Source: Flavobacterium zhairuonense | Lineage (GTDB): Bacteria > Bacteroidota > Bacteroidia > Flavobacteriales > Flavobacteriaceae | Length of the DNA stretch: 64,000 bases | Assembly: GCF_004352915.1 (NCBI RefSeq) | Contig: NZ_SJSY01000073.1 | Location: forward strand, 124,001-188,000 | Direction of reading: 5' to 3' | Part shown: positions 16,742 to 25,692 of the stretch, in pieces | Layout of the letters: every line of letters starts with the position of its first letter | Numbering within the stretch: position 1 is the first letter of the stretch | Translations under genes and position numbers: made by a program | The notes under the pieces: model-generated | Told to the model about the DNA's origin: nothing | Databases searched by the model: none | What the model saw: only the letters and a program-made list of their open reading frames with translations

Positions 16742-17836
16742 ATGTTTCTCAAAAAAATACCTTTTTTAATTTTGTTTTTGCAGATTGCAACCGTTTGTGT
16801 TTCGCAAAACCAAAATCAAAATAAAACTTTTTTATATGAAGGCCGAGTTGAAAAACTCCAAAATGACAATATTGTTTTGATTGGAACTGCCTCTTCGATT
16901 TCATTCAATTTTACTGGAAATGAATGCTCCATTTCACTTCAAAGTGTCGATTCGTATGAACATCATAATTATGTTGCGTTAGTCTTGGATGGAAAGTATC
17001 TTGGGAAAATCAGAATCGAAAAAGGAGCCGTGCAGTCTTTCCCCGTTAAAGTAACTTCGAATAAAAAAGAGCATAAACTGGAAATTTATAAAAATACTGA
17101 AGCACATACTGGCGGTATTTTATTTGCAGGAACAACCGCAAAATTGACTACAATTTCATTTAAAAAGAAAAAGAAAATTGAATTTATCGGAGATTCTATA
17201 ACATGTGCGGCGGCAAGTGATTCTGTTGATTGCGATAAAGGCGAATATATGGATCATCATAACGGATATTATGCCTATGGACCAACGCTTTCAAGAACAA
17301 TCGGTGTTGATTATTTGACAAGTTCTGTTTCTGGAATTGGGATGTACCGTAACTGGAACGATGAGAATAAAGATGAAGCGATAATGCCAGATGTGTATCA
17401 GAATTTATATTTGACAAAAGACAATTCGAAGCCTAAATATGATTTTGCTTTTCAGCCAAATATTATCAGTATTGCTTTGGGAACCAATGATTTTTCTAGC
17501 GGAGATGGCAAAAAAGAAAGATTGCCGTTTAATGCCGATAAATACGTTTCGAATTACATCAATTTCATCAAAATGCTTTTTGAACACAATCCAAAAGCAC
17601 AAATAGTTATTACAAATAGTCCAATGGTCAATGGTGAAAAAGCTGTTGTTTTTGAAGATTGTCTTAAAAAAGTCAAAAGCGCTTTCGCGAATGATAAAAC
17701 CCACAAACCGATTTTGATTTTCAAGTTTAAGCCTATGACGCCAAAAGGCTGTTTAGGACATCCAGATGTTGCAGATCAAAAAGTGATGGCAGATCAATAT
17801 GGCCCTTTTTTAAAAAAGCTATTAAATGAAGAATAA
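16742..17836 (+). CDS. CE2-like SGNH/GDSL acetyl esterase
   Basis: 364 residues with a signal peptide (to about residue 21). An N-terminal jelly-roll domain (about 30-140; ISFNFTGNECSISLQS) precedes an SGNH hydrolase domain: block I FIGDSITC with Ser152, SIALGTNDFSSG as the GxND block, and GHPDVADQ with His340. This two-domain order is that of carbohydrate esterase family 2, which removes 6-O-acetyl groups from hexosides including mannan. First gene of an esterase pair overlapping the next gene by 11 bases, at the edge of the mannan region, so deacetylation of acetylated (gluco)mannan is the natural reading. Family assignment by motif and architecture, not by search. Confidence 0.82.
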   Translation: MFLKKIPFLILFLQIATVCVSQNQNQNKTFLYEGRVEKLQNDNIVLIGTASSISFNFTGNECSISLQSVDSYEHHNYVALVLDGKYLGKIRIEKGAVQSFPVKVTSNKKEHKLEIYKNTEAHTGGILFAGTTAKLTTISFKKKKKIEFIGDSITCAAASDSVDCDKGEYMDHHNGYYAYGPTLSRTIGVDYLTSSVSGIGMYRNWNDENKDEAIMPDVYQNLYLTKDNSKPKYDFAFQPNIISIALGTNDFSSGDGKKERLPFNADKYVSNYINFIKMLFEHNPKAQIVITNSPMVNGEKAVVFEDCLKKVKSAFANDKTHKPILIFKFKPMTPKGCLGHPDVADQKVMADQYGPFLKKLLNEE

Positions 17837-19205
17837 TATATTTAAGTTTGTTTTCTTTTTATTGATTTCCAGTACTATGAAGGCAAACGTGGCGCTTCCG
17901 AATATTTTTAGTGACAATATGGTTTTACAGCGCAATTCTGAAGTGAAAATTTGGGGTTGGGCAAGTCCTAAAGAGGAAATAAAATTAGTTTCGAGTTGGA
18001 ATAATCAAGAATATAAAACGGTTGCAAACAATCAAGCAAAATGGGAATTGTTGATTAAAACTCCAGAAGCAGGCGGGCCTTTTTCGATTTCGATAAAAGG
18101 TTATAATGAGGTTGTTTTAAAAAACATTTTGATTGGTGAAGTTTGGCTTTGTTCCGGACAATCAAATATGGAAATGTCAGCAAGCTGGGGAATTGACAAT
18201 GGTGAAGAAGAAATGAAAAACGCAACGAATCCTAATATTCGTTTTTTTACGGTTCCGAAGTTGACTGCAACAACACCACAAAATAATTTACTTGGAAACT
18301 GGACAGAATCGACTCCAGAAACCATGAAATATTTCAGCGCAATTGGCTATTTTTTTGCTAAACGTTTAAGAGAAGATTTAAAAAATGTTCCAATTGGACT
18401 GATTTCTTCGAATTGGGGCGGAACGCCTGCAGAAATCTGGATGCCGGAAGATGTTGTAAACAACGATCCTCTTTTATTAGAAAATGCAAAAAAACTGAAC
18501 GAGCAAGAATACGGCCCAAGACAACCTGGACGTGCGTACAATGCTATGATTTATCCAATTGTTGGATTTAAAATTGCTGGAACGCTTTGGTATCAAGGAG
18601 AATCTAATGTAGGTTCTTTGGTTTATGATAAAACATTAGGTGCTTTGATCACTTCATGGCGAAAAGAATGGAAAGATGATTTTCCGTTTTATTATGTTCA
18701 GATTGCGCCATTTAAAACAGGAAGCAATAATTTCTCGAATGTAACGGTTCGAAATTCACAGCGAAAACTTTTAAATGAAGTCTCAAAAACCGGAATGGTT
18801 TTGACTTCTGATATTTCAGATACGATTGATATTCATCCAAAGAATAAAAAATCAGTTGGAATTCGTTTGGCTAATTTAGCTTTAACTGATACTTATAAAA
18901 TCAATTCTAATTTGGTTAACGGTCCTCTTTATAAAGACTTTAAGGTAGAAAAAAGTAAAGTAATTGTCTCTTTTGATTATGCTGACGGACTATATTTTAA
19001 AGACAAAAAATTGAATCAATTTGAAGTTGCTGGTGCCGACGGAAATTTCTTTCCTGCTGAGGCTACGATAAAAAATAATGAAGTTGTTTTAATTTCTAAA
19101 AAAGTGTCAAAGCCAACAAAAGTGAGGTTTGCATGGGGAAATACAATTCAGTCTGATTTGTTTAATAAAGCGAATTTACCGGCTTCGTGTTTTATTACGG
19201 AGTGA
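17826..19205 (+). CDS. Sialate O-acetylesterase-like (SASA) carbohydrate esterase
   Basis: 459 residues with a signal peptide. Begins with a beta domain (LPNIFSDNMVLQRNSEVKIW) and carries the SASA motifs GEVWLCSGQSNMEMS (Ser113), NWGGTPAEIWMP, WYQGESN and DIHPKNKKSVGIRLA with the likely catalytic His. Named for sialate esterases, the family in plant-polysaccharide loci mostly acts as xylan or mannan acetylesterase. Its start overlaps the CE2-like gene by 11 bases, indicating coupled translation and joint action on different acetyl positions. Sialic acid use is unlikely: no sialidase or N-acetylneuraminate lyase is near. Confidence 0.85.
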   Translation: MKNNIFKFVFFLLISSTMKANVALPNIFSDNMVLQRNSEVKIWGWASPKEEIKLVSSWNNQEYKTVANNQAKWELLIKTPEAGGPFSISIKGYNEVVLKNILIGEVWLCSGQSNMEMSASWGIDNGEEEMKNATNPNIRFFTVPKLTATTPQNNLLGNWTESTPETMKYFSAIGYFFAKRLREDLKNVPIGLISSNWGGTPAEIWMPEDVVNNDPLLLENAKKLNEQEYGPRQPGRAYNAMIYPIVGFKIAGTLWYQGESNVGSLVYDKTLGALITSWRKEWKDDFPFYYVQIAPFKTGSNNFSNVTVRNSQRKLLNEVSKTGMVLTSDISDTIDIHPKNKKSVGIRLANLALTDTYKINSNLVNGPLYKDFKVEKSKVIVSFDYADGLYFKDKKLNQFEVAGADGNFFPAEATIKNNEVVLISKKVSKPTKVRFAWGNTIQSDLFNKANLPASCFITE

Positions 19206-19266
19206 TTTGATTTTAGACTTTTAAAGAAGAAAGAGTCAAGAAGAAAGATTTAGATTTTGCGCATTT

Positions 19267-19361
19267 TTTGTCATTCCGAGGAACGAGGAATCTCCACAAA
19301 CAAAATCACCAATCTTTGTCGAGCTACTCGTGGAGATTCCTCGTTCCTCGGAATGACAAAA
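19267..19361. repeat. Intergenic palindrome with 31-bp perfect arms
   Basis: Arms 19267-19297 and 19330-19360 are exact reverse complements (contains CATTCCGAGGAACGAGG), with a 32-base loop. It may serve as the terminator of the esterase pair. It is the first of three different repeat types in the 361-base gap before the GH3 gene, which holds no gene. Confidence 0.85.
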
Positions 19362-19407
19362 CGGTGTGTTGAAAACAAGAAGTTAAAACGTTCTTTTAAA
19401 ACCGTTC

Positions 19408-19504
19408 GCGTGAGGGATAGCAGTGGAAAGCCCACAGCCTGACGAAGGAAGAGCGAGGACTTGAAACGGATAGCCTCCCGATAGCTATCGGGACAAGCTC
19501 ACGC
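19408..19504 (+). repeat. Structured RNA-like or repeat element, 97 bases, multi-hairpin
   Basis: A closing stem GCGTGAG (19408-19414) / CTCACGC (19498-19504) encloses a small hairpin GTGG-AAAGC-CCAC, a CCT...AGG stem, and a perfect 18-base palindrome TCCCGATAGCTATCGGGA. GGATAGC occurs twice. GC content is well above the surroundings. It reads either as a dispersed repeat or as a conserved non-coding RNA. I associate similar sequences with Flavobacteria but cannot verify copies here. Confidence 0.5.
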
Positions 19505-19515
19505 CAAAAAAGAAA

Positions 19516-19547
19516 CTTAGAATCTTAGTATCTCAGCACCTTAGCTC
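19516..19547 (+). repeat. Four tandem octamers of the CTTAGnAn type
   Basis: CTTAGAAT, CTTAGTAT, CTCAGCAC, CTTAGCTC stand head to tail, ending 19 bases before the GH3 start codon, so they would lie in its leader. A similar fragment (GACGCTAAGATGCAAG, other strand) lies just after the GH3 gene at about 21879-21894. Confidence 0.55.
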
Positions 19548-19566
19548 CTTTAAAAAAAAACTAACC

Positions 19567-21864
19567 ATGAAAAATAAAAAAATAATAATTATTGGGGTTT
19601 TGTCCCTGTTTACTGTTGGAAATATGAATGCACAAAAAAAGCCGTATCTGGATAAAAATAAAACTATTGAACAGCGTATAGATTTGCTTTTGCCTTTAAT
19701 GACTTTGGAGGAGAAAGTAGGACAGATGAATCAATATAACGGTTTTTGGGATGTTACAGGACCAGCTCCGAAAGGTGGAACAGCCGAATTAAAATACGAA
19801 CATTTAAGAAAAGGATTAGTCGGATCAATGCTGACGGTACGCGGTGTGAAAGAAGTGCGCGCTGTTCAGAAAATTGCAGTTGAAGAAACTCGTTTGGGGA
19901 TTCCGTTGATTATTGGTTTTGACGTAATACATGGCTATAAAACGTTAAGCCCAATTCCGTTGGCAGAAGCGGCGAGCTGGGATTTAGAAGCGATCAGGAA
20001 ATCGGCAGCTATTGCGGCTGATGAAGCTTCGGCATCTGGAATTAACTGGACTTTTGGTCCAAACGTAGATGTGGCGAATGATGCGCGTTGGGGACGTGTG
20101 ATGGAAGGTGCAGGAGAAGATCCTTATTTGGGAAGCAAAGTGGGTTATGCGCGAGTAAAAGGTTTTCAAGGAGAAACTATTGCCGATTTGGCTAAAGTAA
20201 ATACCATCGCGGCTTGTGCGAAACACTTTGCGGCGTATGGTTATGTTGAAGCTGGATTGGAATATAATATTGTAGATATCAGTAATTCGAAATTGTATAA
20301 TTCGGTTTTACCTCCTTTTGAAGCGACGGTTGATGCTGGAGTTCGTACGTTTATGAATTCGTTTAATACACTGAATGGTGTTCCGGCAACAGGAAATGTC
20401 TTTTTGCAGAGAGATATTTTAAAAGGAAAATGGAAGTTTGACGGATTTGTGATTTCTGATTACGCTTCGATTCGTGAAATGATCGCGCACGGTTATGCAA
20501 AAGATGAAGCTGATGCAACTGCTAAAGCAGTTATTGCGGGTTCTGACATGGATATGGAATCGTATTTGTATGTGGCCAAATTAGTTGATTTGGTAAAATC
20601 TGGAAAAGTAAAAGAATCTTTGGTTGATGATGCTGTTCGTAGAATTCTTCGTGTAAAATTTGAATTGGGATTATTTGATGATCCGTACAGATATTGCGAT
20701 GAAAAACGCGAGAAAGAAGTTGTTGGAAGCAAAGCTAATAACGAAGGCGTTTTGGACATGGCGAAGAAATCGATCGTTTTGTTGAAGAACGACAAGAATT
20801 TGCTTCCGCTAAAAAAATCAGGACAAAAAATTGCTTTGATTGGCGCATTGGCAAACGATAAAAACAGTCCGCTGGGAAGTTGGAGAATCGCGGCTGATGA
20901 TAATACAGCTGTTTCTGTTTTAGAAGGAATGCAACAATATAAAGACAATCAGTTGATGTTTGAAAAAGGAGTTGATTTATTAAAGCAAAAAGCGACTTTC
21001 TTGACTGAAACAGTTTTTAATACTACAGACAAAAGCGGATTTGAAGCGGCAAAAATAGCAGCGAAAAATGCTGATGTTGTGGTAATGGTTTTAGGTGAAT
21101 ATGGCTTCCAAAGTGGTGAGGGAAGAAGTAGAACAGATTTGAATTTGCCAGGATTGCAACAGGAATTATTGGAAGAAATTTATAAGGTAAATCCGAATGT
21201 GGTTTTGGTTTTAAACAATGGCCGTCCGTTGAGTATTCCGTGGGCTGCAGAAAATATTCCGGCAATTGTTGAAGCTTGGCAATTAGGAACTCAAACCGGA
21301 AATGCTGTGGCGCAGGTTTTGTATGGAGATTATAACCCAAGTGGAAAATTGCCAATGTCGTTTCCAAGAAATGTGGGTCAGGTTCCAATTTATTACAACA
21401 AATATAGCACGGGAAGACCAATAGACAGTGATAAAAACGTTTTCTGGTCGCATTATATGGACGTGGAGAAAACACCTCAGTTTCCGTTTGGATTTGGATT
21501 GAGTTATACAACTTTCGATTATAAAAACCTGAAATTGAATAAAACCTCTTTTGCAAAAGGTGAAAAAGTTCAAATAAGCGTTGAAGTTACAAACACAGGA
21601 AATTATGATGGAAAAGAAGTTGTACAATTATATATTCATGATGAATATGCAAGCATCGTTCGTCCGATAAAAGAATTGAAAGGTTTTGAATTGGTTAATC
21701 TGAAAAAAGGAGAAACTAAAACGGTAAACTTTACTTTAACGAGTAAGGAACTTGGTTTTTATAATAACGAAGGAACTTATTTAGTTGAACCGGGAACTTT
21801 TAAAATCATGGTTGGAGGAAGTTCTGATAAAGGTTTGCAGAGTGGTTTTGAGATAAAAGAATAG
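19567..21864 (+). CDS. bglX: GH3 beta-glucosidase, BglX-like
   Basis: 765 residues with a signal peptide (ending NMNAQ), placing it in the periplasm. GH3 N-terminal TIM barrel (LMTLEEKVGQMNQYNG; GFDVIHGYKT; FGPNVDVANDARWGR; KHFAAYG) with nucleophile Asp298 in FVISDYASI; GH3 C-terminal sandwich (SIVLLKNDKNLLPLKK; VVMVLGEYGFQSGEGRSRTDL); and a C-terminal fibronectin type III-like domain (VEVTNTGNYDGKEVVQLYI). Length matches BglX. In this setting it would remove non-reducing glucose from glucomannan oligosaccharides, though GH3 specificity cannot be fixed from motifs. Preceded by three repeat types and followed by a hairpin. Confidence 0.9.
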   Translation: MKNKKIIIIGVLSLFTVGNMNAQKKPYLDKNKTIEQRIDLLLPLMTLEEKVGQMNQYNGFWDVTGPAPKGGTAELKYEHLRKGLVGSMLTVRGVKEVRAVQKIAVEETRLGIPLIIGFDVIHGYKTLSPIPLAEAASWDLEAIRKSAAIAADEASASGINWTFGPNVDVANDARWGRVMEGAGEDPYLGSKVGYARVKGFQGETIADLAKVNTIAACAKHFAAYGYVEAGLEYNIVDISNSKLYNSVLPPFEATVDAGVRTFMNSFNTLNGVPATGNVFLQRDILKGKWKFDGFVISDYASIREMIAHGYAKDEADATAKAVIAGSDMDMESYLYVAKLVDLVKSGKVKESLVDDAVRRILRVKFELGLFDDPYRYCDEKREKEVVGSKANNEGVLDMAKKSIVLLKNDKNLLPLKKSGQKIALIGALANDKNSPLGSWRIAADDNTAVSVLEGMQQYKDNQLMFEKGVDLLKQKATFLTETVFNTTDKSGFEAAKIAAKNADVVVMVLGEYGFQSGEGRSRTDLNLPGLQQELLEEIYKVNPNVVLVLNNGRPLSIPWAAENIPAIVEAWQLGTQTGNAVAQVLYGDYNPSGKLPMSFPRNVGQVPIYYNKYSTGRPIDSDKNVFWSHYMDVEKTPQFPFGFGLSYTTFDYKNLKLNKTSFAKGEKVQISVEVTNTGNYDGKEVVQLYIHDEYASIVRPIKELKGFELVNLKKGETKTVNFTLTSKELGFYNNEGTYLVEPGTFKIMVGGSSDKGLQSGFEIKE

Positions 21865-21900
21865 TTTTTTGTCAAAAAGACGCTAAGATGCAAGTTTTTT

Positions 21901-21951
21901 TCGCCACAAATTCACAAATTAAGTATTTAAAAATTCGTGAATTTGTGGCGA
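21901..21951. terminator. Bidirectional hairpin between GH3 and the DUF5615 gene
   Basis: Perfect 15-bp arms TCGCCACAAATTCAC (21901-21915) and its complement (21937-21951), preceded by a T tract on the plus side. Also looks like a small dispersed repeat. Confidence 0.65.
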
Positions 21952-21958
21952 TTTACTT

Positions 21959-22294
21959 TTAATATATTTCTAAAATCATTAATTCATCATTCAAAATAAA
22001 CGATTCAATGATTTCTTTTTTTGAAATCAGAATTTCAGCAATTTGCTTAGTATTTTTATTTAAAGTTTTTAAAATAATAACTTTTGGCGGTGGCCCTTTT
22101 AAAAGTAACAATTTTTCAAAATCATCATCATGAGTGAGAATTGTAAAGTTATTTTGTTTGGCGAATTCCCAAATTTGAATATCTTTTGCTGGTTGATTTA
22201 CTTTGAGTTCATTAGCATGGGAACAATCTGAAAAATCATTTTCAATAAGTTTGATTATTCTCCATGAAATATTTGCATCCAAAAGAAGCTTCAT
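21959..22294 (-). CDS. PIN-like toxin, DUF5615 family
   Basis: 111 residues of the PIN-like DUF5615 fold. The acidic residues expected for a metal-dependent RNase are present: Asp6 in LLLDANIS near the start and the HDDDF cluster in FTILTHDDDFEKLL. The order KLLLDANIS...IWEFAKQNNFTILTHDDDF is the family hallmark. Its start overlaps the stop of the DUF433 gene by one base (TAATG), the classic coupled layout of antitoxin first, toxin second. Toxicity is inferred from family and arrangement. The pair lies within the glycan-degradation region and has no apparent link to it. Confidence 0.85.
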   Translation of the reverse strand: MKLLLDANISWRIIKLIENDFSDCSHANELKVNQPAKDIQIWEFAKQNNFTILTHDDDFEKLLLLKGPPPKVIILKTLNKNTKQIAEILISKKEIIESFILNDELMILEIY

Positions 22295-22524
22295 TACGCT
22301 GCAATTATTTTGGTAATATTTTCTCTATTTGCAGCAAAAGCTAAGGCAGCAAGAATATGTTCTTTTTTTAACTCAGGAAAATCGTCAATAATTTCTTCAA
22401 AAGACATTCCTGTCGAAAGCCATGAAAGAATATCTGAAATACAAATCCTAGTTCCTGTAATTACTGGTTTACCAAATCTGATGTCAGAATCTATTGAAAT
22501 TAAATTTTGCCAGCTATTTTCCAT
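22294..22524 (-). CDS. DUF433 antitoxin-like protein
   Basis: 76 residues. The DUF433 signature SIDSDIRFGKPVITGTRI is followed by a helix-turn-helix-like part (ISDILSWLSTGMSFEEIIDDFP; LKKEHILAALAFA). DUF433 proteins are commonly paired with DUF5615 PIN-like proteins as VapB-type antitoxins and probably bind their own promoter. Two candidate -7 boxes on the minus strand (TAAATTTG, 22548-22541, and TATTTTTG, 22556-22549) lie just upstream. Confidence 0.85.
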   Translation of the reverse strand: MENSWQNLISIDSDIRFGKPVITGTRICISDILSWLSTGMSFEEIIDDFPELKKEHILAALAFAANRENITKIIAA

Positions 22525-22635
22525 AATTTTATTATTTAAACAAATTTACAAAAATAAAACACTATTTGGTTTTAAAATAATCAGGTTTGTTTTTACCTTT
22601 AAAATCTATTAAACTTCCAACCTTAAACTAAAATA

Positions 22636-23592
22636 ATGAAATATAACAGATGTGGAAAAAGCGGGTTATTACTGCCTGAAATTTCTTTAGGATTATGGCA
22701 TAACTTCGGGTCAGTTGATAATTTTGAAAACGCTGAAAGTATTGCTGTTGAGGCTTTTGATAAAGGAATAACTCATTTCGATTTAGCAAATAATTATGGA
22801 CCGGTTCCAGGTTCTGCAGAGGAGAATTTTGGTAAAATATTATGGCATAATTTTCAGGGGAATCTGCGTGATGAAATCGTAATTTCGACAAAAGCAGGTT
22901 ATACAATGTGGAAAGGACCTTACGGTGACTGGGGTTCACGAAAATATCTGCTTTCGAGTTTAGATCAAAGTTTGAAACGAATGAATGTTGATTATGTAGA
23001 TATTTTCTACTCGCATCGTCCGGATCCTGAAACTCCGATTGAAGAAACTATGATGGCTTTAGACCATGCCGTAAGAAGCGGAAAAGCTTTGTATGTTGGG
23101 ATCAGTAATTATTCTGCTGAACAAACTCGAGTTGCAGTTGATGTTTTGAAACAATTAGGAACGCCTTGTTTGATTCACCAAGCGAAATATTCGATGTTGC
23201 AACGTTGGGTTGAAGATGGATTATTAGATGTTTTAGAAGAAAAAGGAGTGGGCTGTATTGCTTTTTCGCCTTTGGCACAAGGACTTTTGACAGATAAATA
23301 TTTAAATGGAATTCCTGAAAACTCACGCGCTCATAATCCGAATGGACATTTGAGAGAAGACGAGGTGACGCAGGAACGTATTCAGAAATTAATTCAGCTG
23401 AATGAAATTGCTAAAAATAGAAATCAGTCTTTGGCGCAAATGGCTTTGGCTTGGCTGCAGAAAGACAAACGAATTACATCGGTTTTAATTGGTGCAAGTT
23501 CTGTAAAACAATTGTGTAATAATATTGATTGTTTGCAGCATACAGAATTTACCCATGATGAATTGAATGCGATTGAAAAAATCTTGTCTTAA
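22636..23592 (+). CDS. Aldo/keto reductase, YghZ/L-glyceraldehyde-3-phosphate reductase type
   Basis: 318 residues, cytosolic, NADPH-dependent (beta/alpha)8 oxidoreductase. Catalytic tetrad: Asp49 and Tyr54 (THFDLANNYGPVPGSAE), Lys86 (ISTKAGYTMW) and His127 (FYSHRPDPETP). The long GYTMWKGPYGDWGSRKYL segment and the C-terminal IGASSVKQLCNNI are typical of the YghZ (AKR14) subgroup related to potassium-channel beta subunits. Within a sugar locus it may handle a carbonyl by-product or a sugar aldehyde; no substrate can be assigned. It is flanked by palindromic elements, so it may be transcribed alone. Confidence 0.85.
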   Translation: MKYNRCGKSGLLLPEISLGLWHNFGSVDNFENAESIAVEAFDKGITHFDLANNYGPVPGSAEENFGKILWHNFQGNLRDEIVISTKAGYTMWKGPYGDWGSRKYLLSSLDQSLKRMNVDYVDIFYSHRPDPETPIEETMMALDHAVRSGKALYVGISNYSAEQTRVAVDVLKQLGTPCLIHQAKYSMLQRWVEDGLLDVLEEKGVGCIAFSPLAQGLLTDKYLNGIPENSRAHNPNGHLREDEVTQERIQKLIQLNEIAKNRNQSLAQMALAWLQKDKRITSVLIGASSVKQLCNNIDCLQHTEFTHDELNAIEKILS

Positions 23593-23608
23593 TTTGCTCT
23601 CATTATCT

Positions 23609-23710
23609 AAACTGGACTGAAGTCCAGCTCTACAAAATAATTCGTTCCTTCGGAACTATAAAAGAGCTTTGGCTCGATCTATATTGTAGGGCTGGACTTC
23701 AGTCCAGTTT
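23609..23710. repeat. Complex palindromic repeat (GGACTGAAGTCC family), full copy
   Basis: Outer arms of 27 bases (23609-23635 and 23684-23710) each contain their own palindrome CTGGACTGAAGTCCAG; the centre has two more hairpins, GTTCC-TTC-GGAAC and GAGC-TTTG-GCTC. The right arm abuts the GH97 stop codon. A second, half copy lies at 28760. It sits between convergent genes and could stop transcription both ways. Confidence 0.85.
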
Positions 23711-25689
23711 TATTTTACGATCATTGCTAATCCGCCACCGCTCGCTAAACGATATTTTAGTTTAGTTGCTGAATCAACGGTTATGATTTCTTTTTTATAA
23801 TCGGTTGCGGCTTTGTCAGCGTTTAGACCGTCTGAGAAAATTTCGGCTTGGAATTTTTTGCTTTTTTCGAGGAAAGAAAAATCAATTGTAATTTCTCTGG
23901 AATCCCAGTTTGTAATTGCGCCTAAATACCAAGTATTGTCTTTTTTTCGGGCAATTGAAACGTATTTTCCCACTTCGCCATCAAGAGCGATAGTTTCATC
24001 AAAAGTAGTTGGAACTTTAGCAATGTAATCTGTGCTTTCTTGTTCTTTCATAAAAGCTGTCGGACTGTCGGCCATCATTTGTAAAGGCGCTTCAAAAATC
24101 GTGTAAAGCGCCAATTGATGACATCTTGTTCCCTGACTCATTGGATTCGAATGACTTGGCTTGAATTCACTTTTAGTTGCATTTCGCATCGCGCCCGGCG
24201 TATAATCCATTGGGCCGGCCATCATTCTAATAAATGGAATTGTACAATCATACAACGGAACATCATCATTTGGCGTCCATTTATTATTTTCCAAACCTTT
24301 TACACCTTCAAAATTTAAAATATTTGGGTAAGTTCTCTGAATTCCAGTTGGTTTATACATTCCATGGAAATCAATAATTAGTTTATGGTTTGCCGCTTTT
24401 TGAGCAATATCATAAACTGAATTTACCATTTTAGCATCGTCACGATCTATAAAATCAACTTTAAAACCTTTTACTCCTAATTTTGCATAATTGTCAAAAA
24501 CGGCTTCAATTTTATTATTGATTGCCATCCATGAAGCCCACAAAATAATGCCTACTTTTTTTTCTTTTGCGTAAGCAATCAAATCTTCCAAATCAATATT
24601 CGGATTATGTTTCATAATGTCAGTTTCAATACTCCAGCCTTCATCCAAAACCACATATTCAACTTTGTTTTTAGAAGCAAAATCAATATAATATTTGTAC
24701 GTCTGTGTATTGATCCCGGCTTTGAAATCGACATTGTAAATATTCCAGTCGTTCCACCAATCCCAAGCTACTTTTCCGGGTTTTATCCATGAAATATCTT
24801 TTAATCTTGACGGTTCGGCTAATTTCTGAACCATATCATTATTGGCCAAATCGGCATCATTTTCAGCAATTACAATTGCTCTCCATGGAAAATTTCTTGT
24901 TCCTTTGGTTTTAACTAAATAATCAGCTCTTTCTGTAATTAATTTGTTGAGATAATTAAATCCGCCGTTGGTTTCTTGCGTTGGGTATTTAGAAAAACGA
25001 GATTCAAAACCCGATTTATCTTTGTTATTCGTTACAAATAGGCCTGGATAATCTTCTAAATCTGCTTCCAGGAAAACTGCTTTTTTATGGTTTTTATAAT
25101 CAATTAGAAAAGGTAAAAATGCTAAAGTATCTTTTGAAAATTCGCTTATTTTTTTGTTTTCATAATGCGATTCAAAAGACGAAATAAACTGATCTTTGGG
25201 GTTTCTTAAATCACGAACGTAAGGCATCAAAGTGTTGTAGTCTTGATCGAAATTCAAAACTACTTCTTCAGATTTAACCATAATCTCTTTTTTCTTTTTG
25301 ATTAGAAATCGATAAGCTGCGCCATCATCAAAAATGCGAAATTCAATTCCAAAATCATTTTTAAAATTGATAGTCAATTTATTGTATTGATCTTTTACGG
25401 ATTTCTTTTTGTATAAAGGTGTTTCAAAAGAACTGTTTATGCTTTCTTTTTTTGAATTTAAAACGATTGGATTTTTTCCTAGAATCTCATTTTCATCCAA
25501 AATCATAGCCATTTCTGACGGAGCTAAAATCAAATCTTTTTCATGAGAAATTGACCATGAAATTTTATCGTTCAAAATAATTTTTACTTCAATTTTTCCA
25601 TTGGGGGAAACGACTGCAAAATCTTGTTTTTTCTGTGCAAAAGAAAGATTTACGAGCATTAAAGAAAAAAGAATAAATGTGTTTTTCAT
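23710..25689 (-). CDS. GH97 retaining glycosidase, alpha-galactosidase type
   Basis: 659 residues with a signal peptide (to about residue 19). GH97 architecture: N-terminal beta-super-sandwich (VSPNGKIEVKIILN; FRIFDDGAAYRFLI), catalytic barrel (KVAWDWWNDWNIYNVDF; YVVLDEGWS) and a C-terminal beta domain. GH97 contains inverting alpha-glucosidases (SusB) and retaining alpha-galactosidases; the latter have an Asp nucleophile in the strand G-x-K-x-D. Here GVKGFKVDFIDRDD supplies Asp412, with a likely acid/base Glu in NFEGVKGLE (461-467), so the retaining alpha-galactosidase type is favoured. That suits removal of galactose side chains from galactomannan, alongside the GH27 enzyme. Three bases from the GH28-like gene: same operon. 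Confidence 0.85.
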   Translation of the reverse strand: MKNTFILFSLMLVNLSFAQKKQDFAVVSPNGKIEVKIILNDKISWSISHEKDLILAPSEMAMILDENEILGKNPIVLNSKKESINSSFETPLYKKKSVKDQYNKLTINFKNDFGIEFRIFDDGAAYRFLIKKKKEIMVKSEEVVLNFDQDYNTLMPYVRDLRNPKDQFISSFESHYENKKISEFSKDTLAFLPFLIDYKNHKKAVFLEADLEDYPGLFVTNNKDKSGFESRFSKYPTQETNGGFNYLNKLITERADYLVKTKGTRNFPWRAIVIAENDADLANNDMVQKLAEPSRLKDISWIKPGKVAWDWWNDWNIYNVDFKAGINTQTYKYYIDFASKNKVEYVVLDEGWSIETDIMKHNPNIDLEDLIAYAKEKKVGIILWASWMAINNKIEAVFDNYAKLGVKGFKVDFIDRDDAKMVNSVYDIAQKAANHKLIIDFHGMYKPTGIQRTYPNILNFEGVKGLENNKWTPNDDVPLYDCTIPFIRMMAGPMDYTPGAMRNATKSEFKPSHSNPMSQGTRCHQLALYTIFEAPLQMMADSPTAFMKEQESTDYIAKVPTTFDETIALDGEVGKYVSIARKKDNTWYLGAITNWDSREITIDFSFLEKSKKFQAEIFSDGLNADKAATDYKKEIITVDSATKLKYRLASGGGLAMIVK

Positions 25690-25692
25690 TTT

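Noticed and set aside
17826..19205. Sialic acid metabolism suggested by the SASA domain
   Set aside because: No sialidase, lyase or sialic acid transporter nearby; the gene is coupled to a CE2-like esterase at a mannan locus.
19257..19442. Plus-strand open frame of 61 codons before GH3
   Set aside because: It runs through the long palindrome and into the structured element; translation follows repeat DNA.
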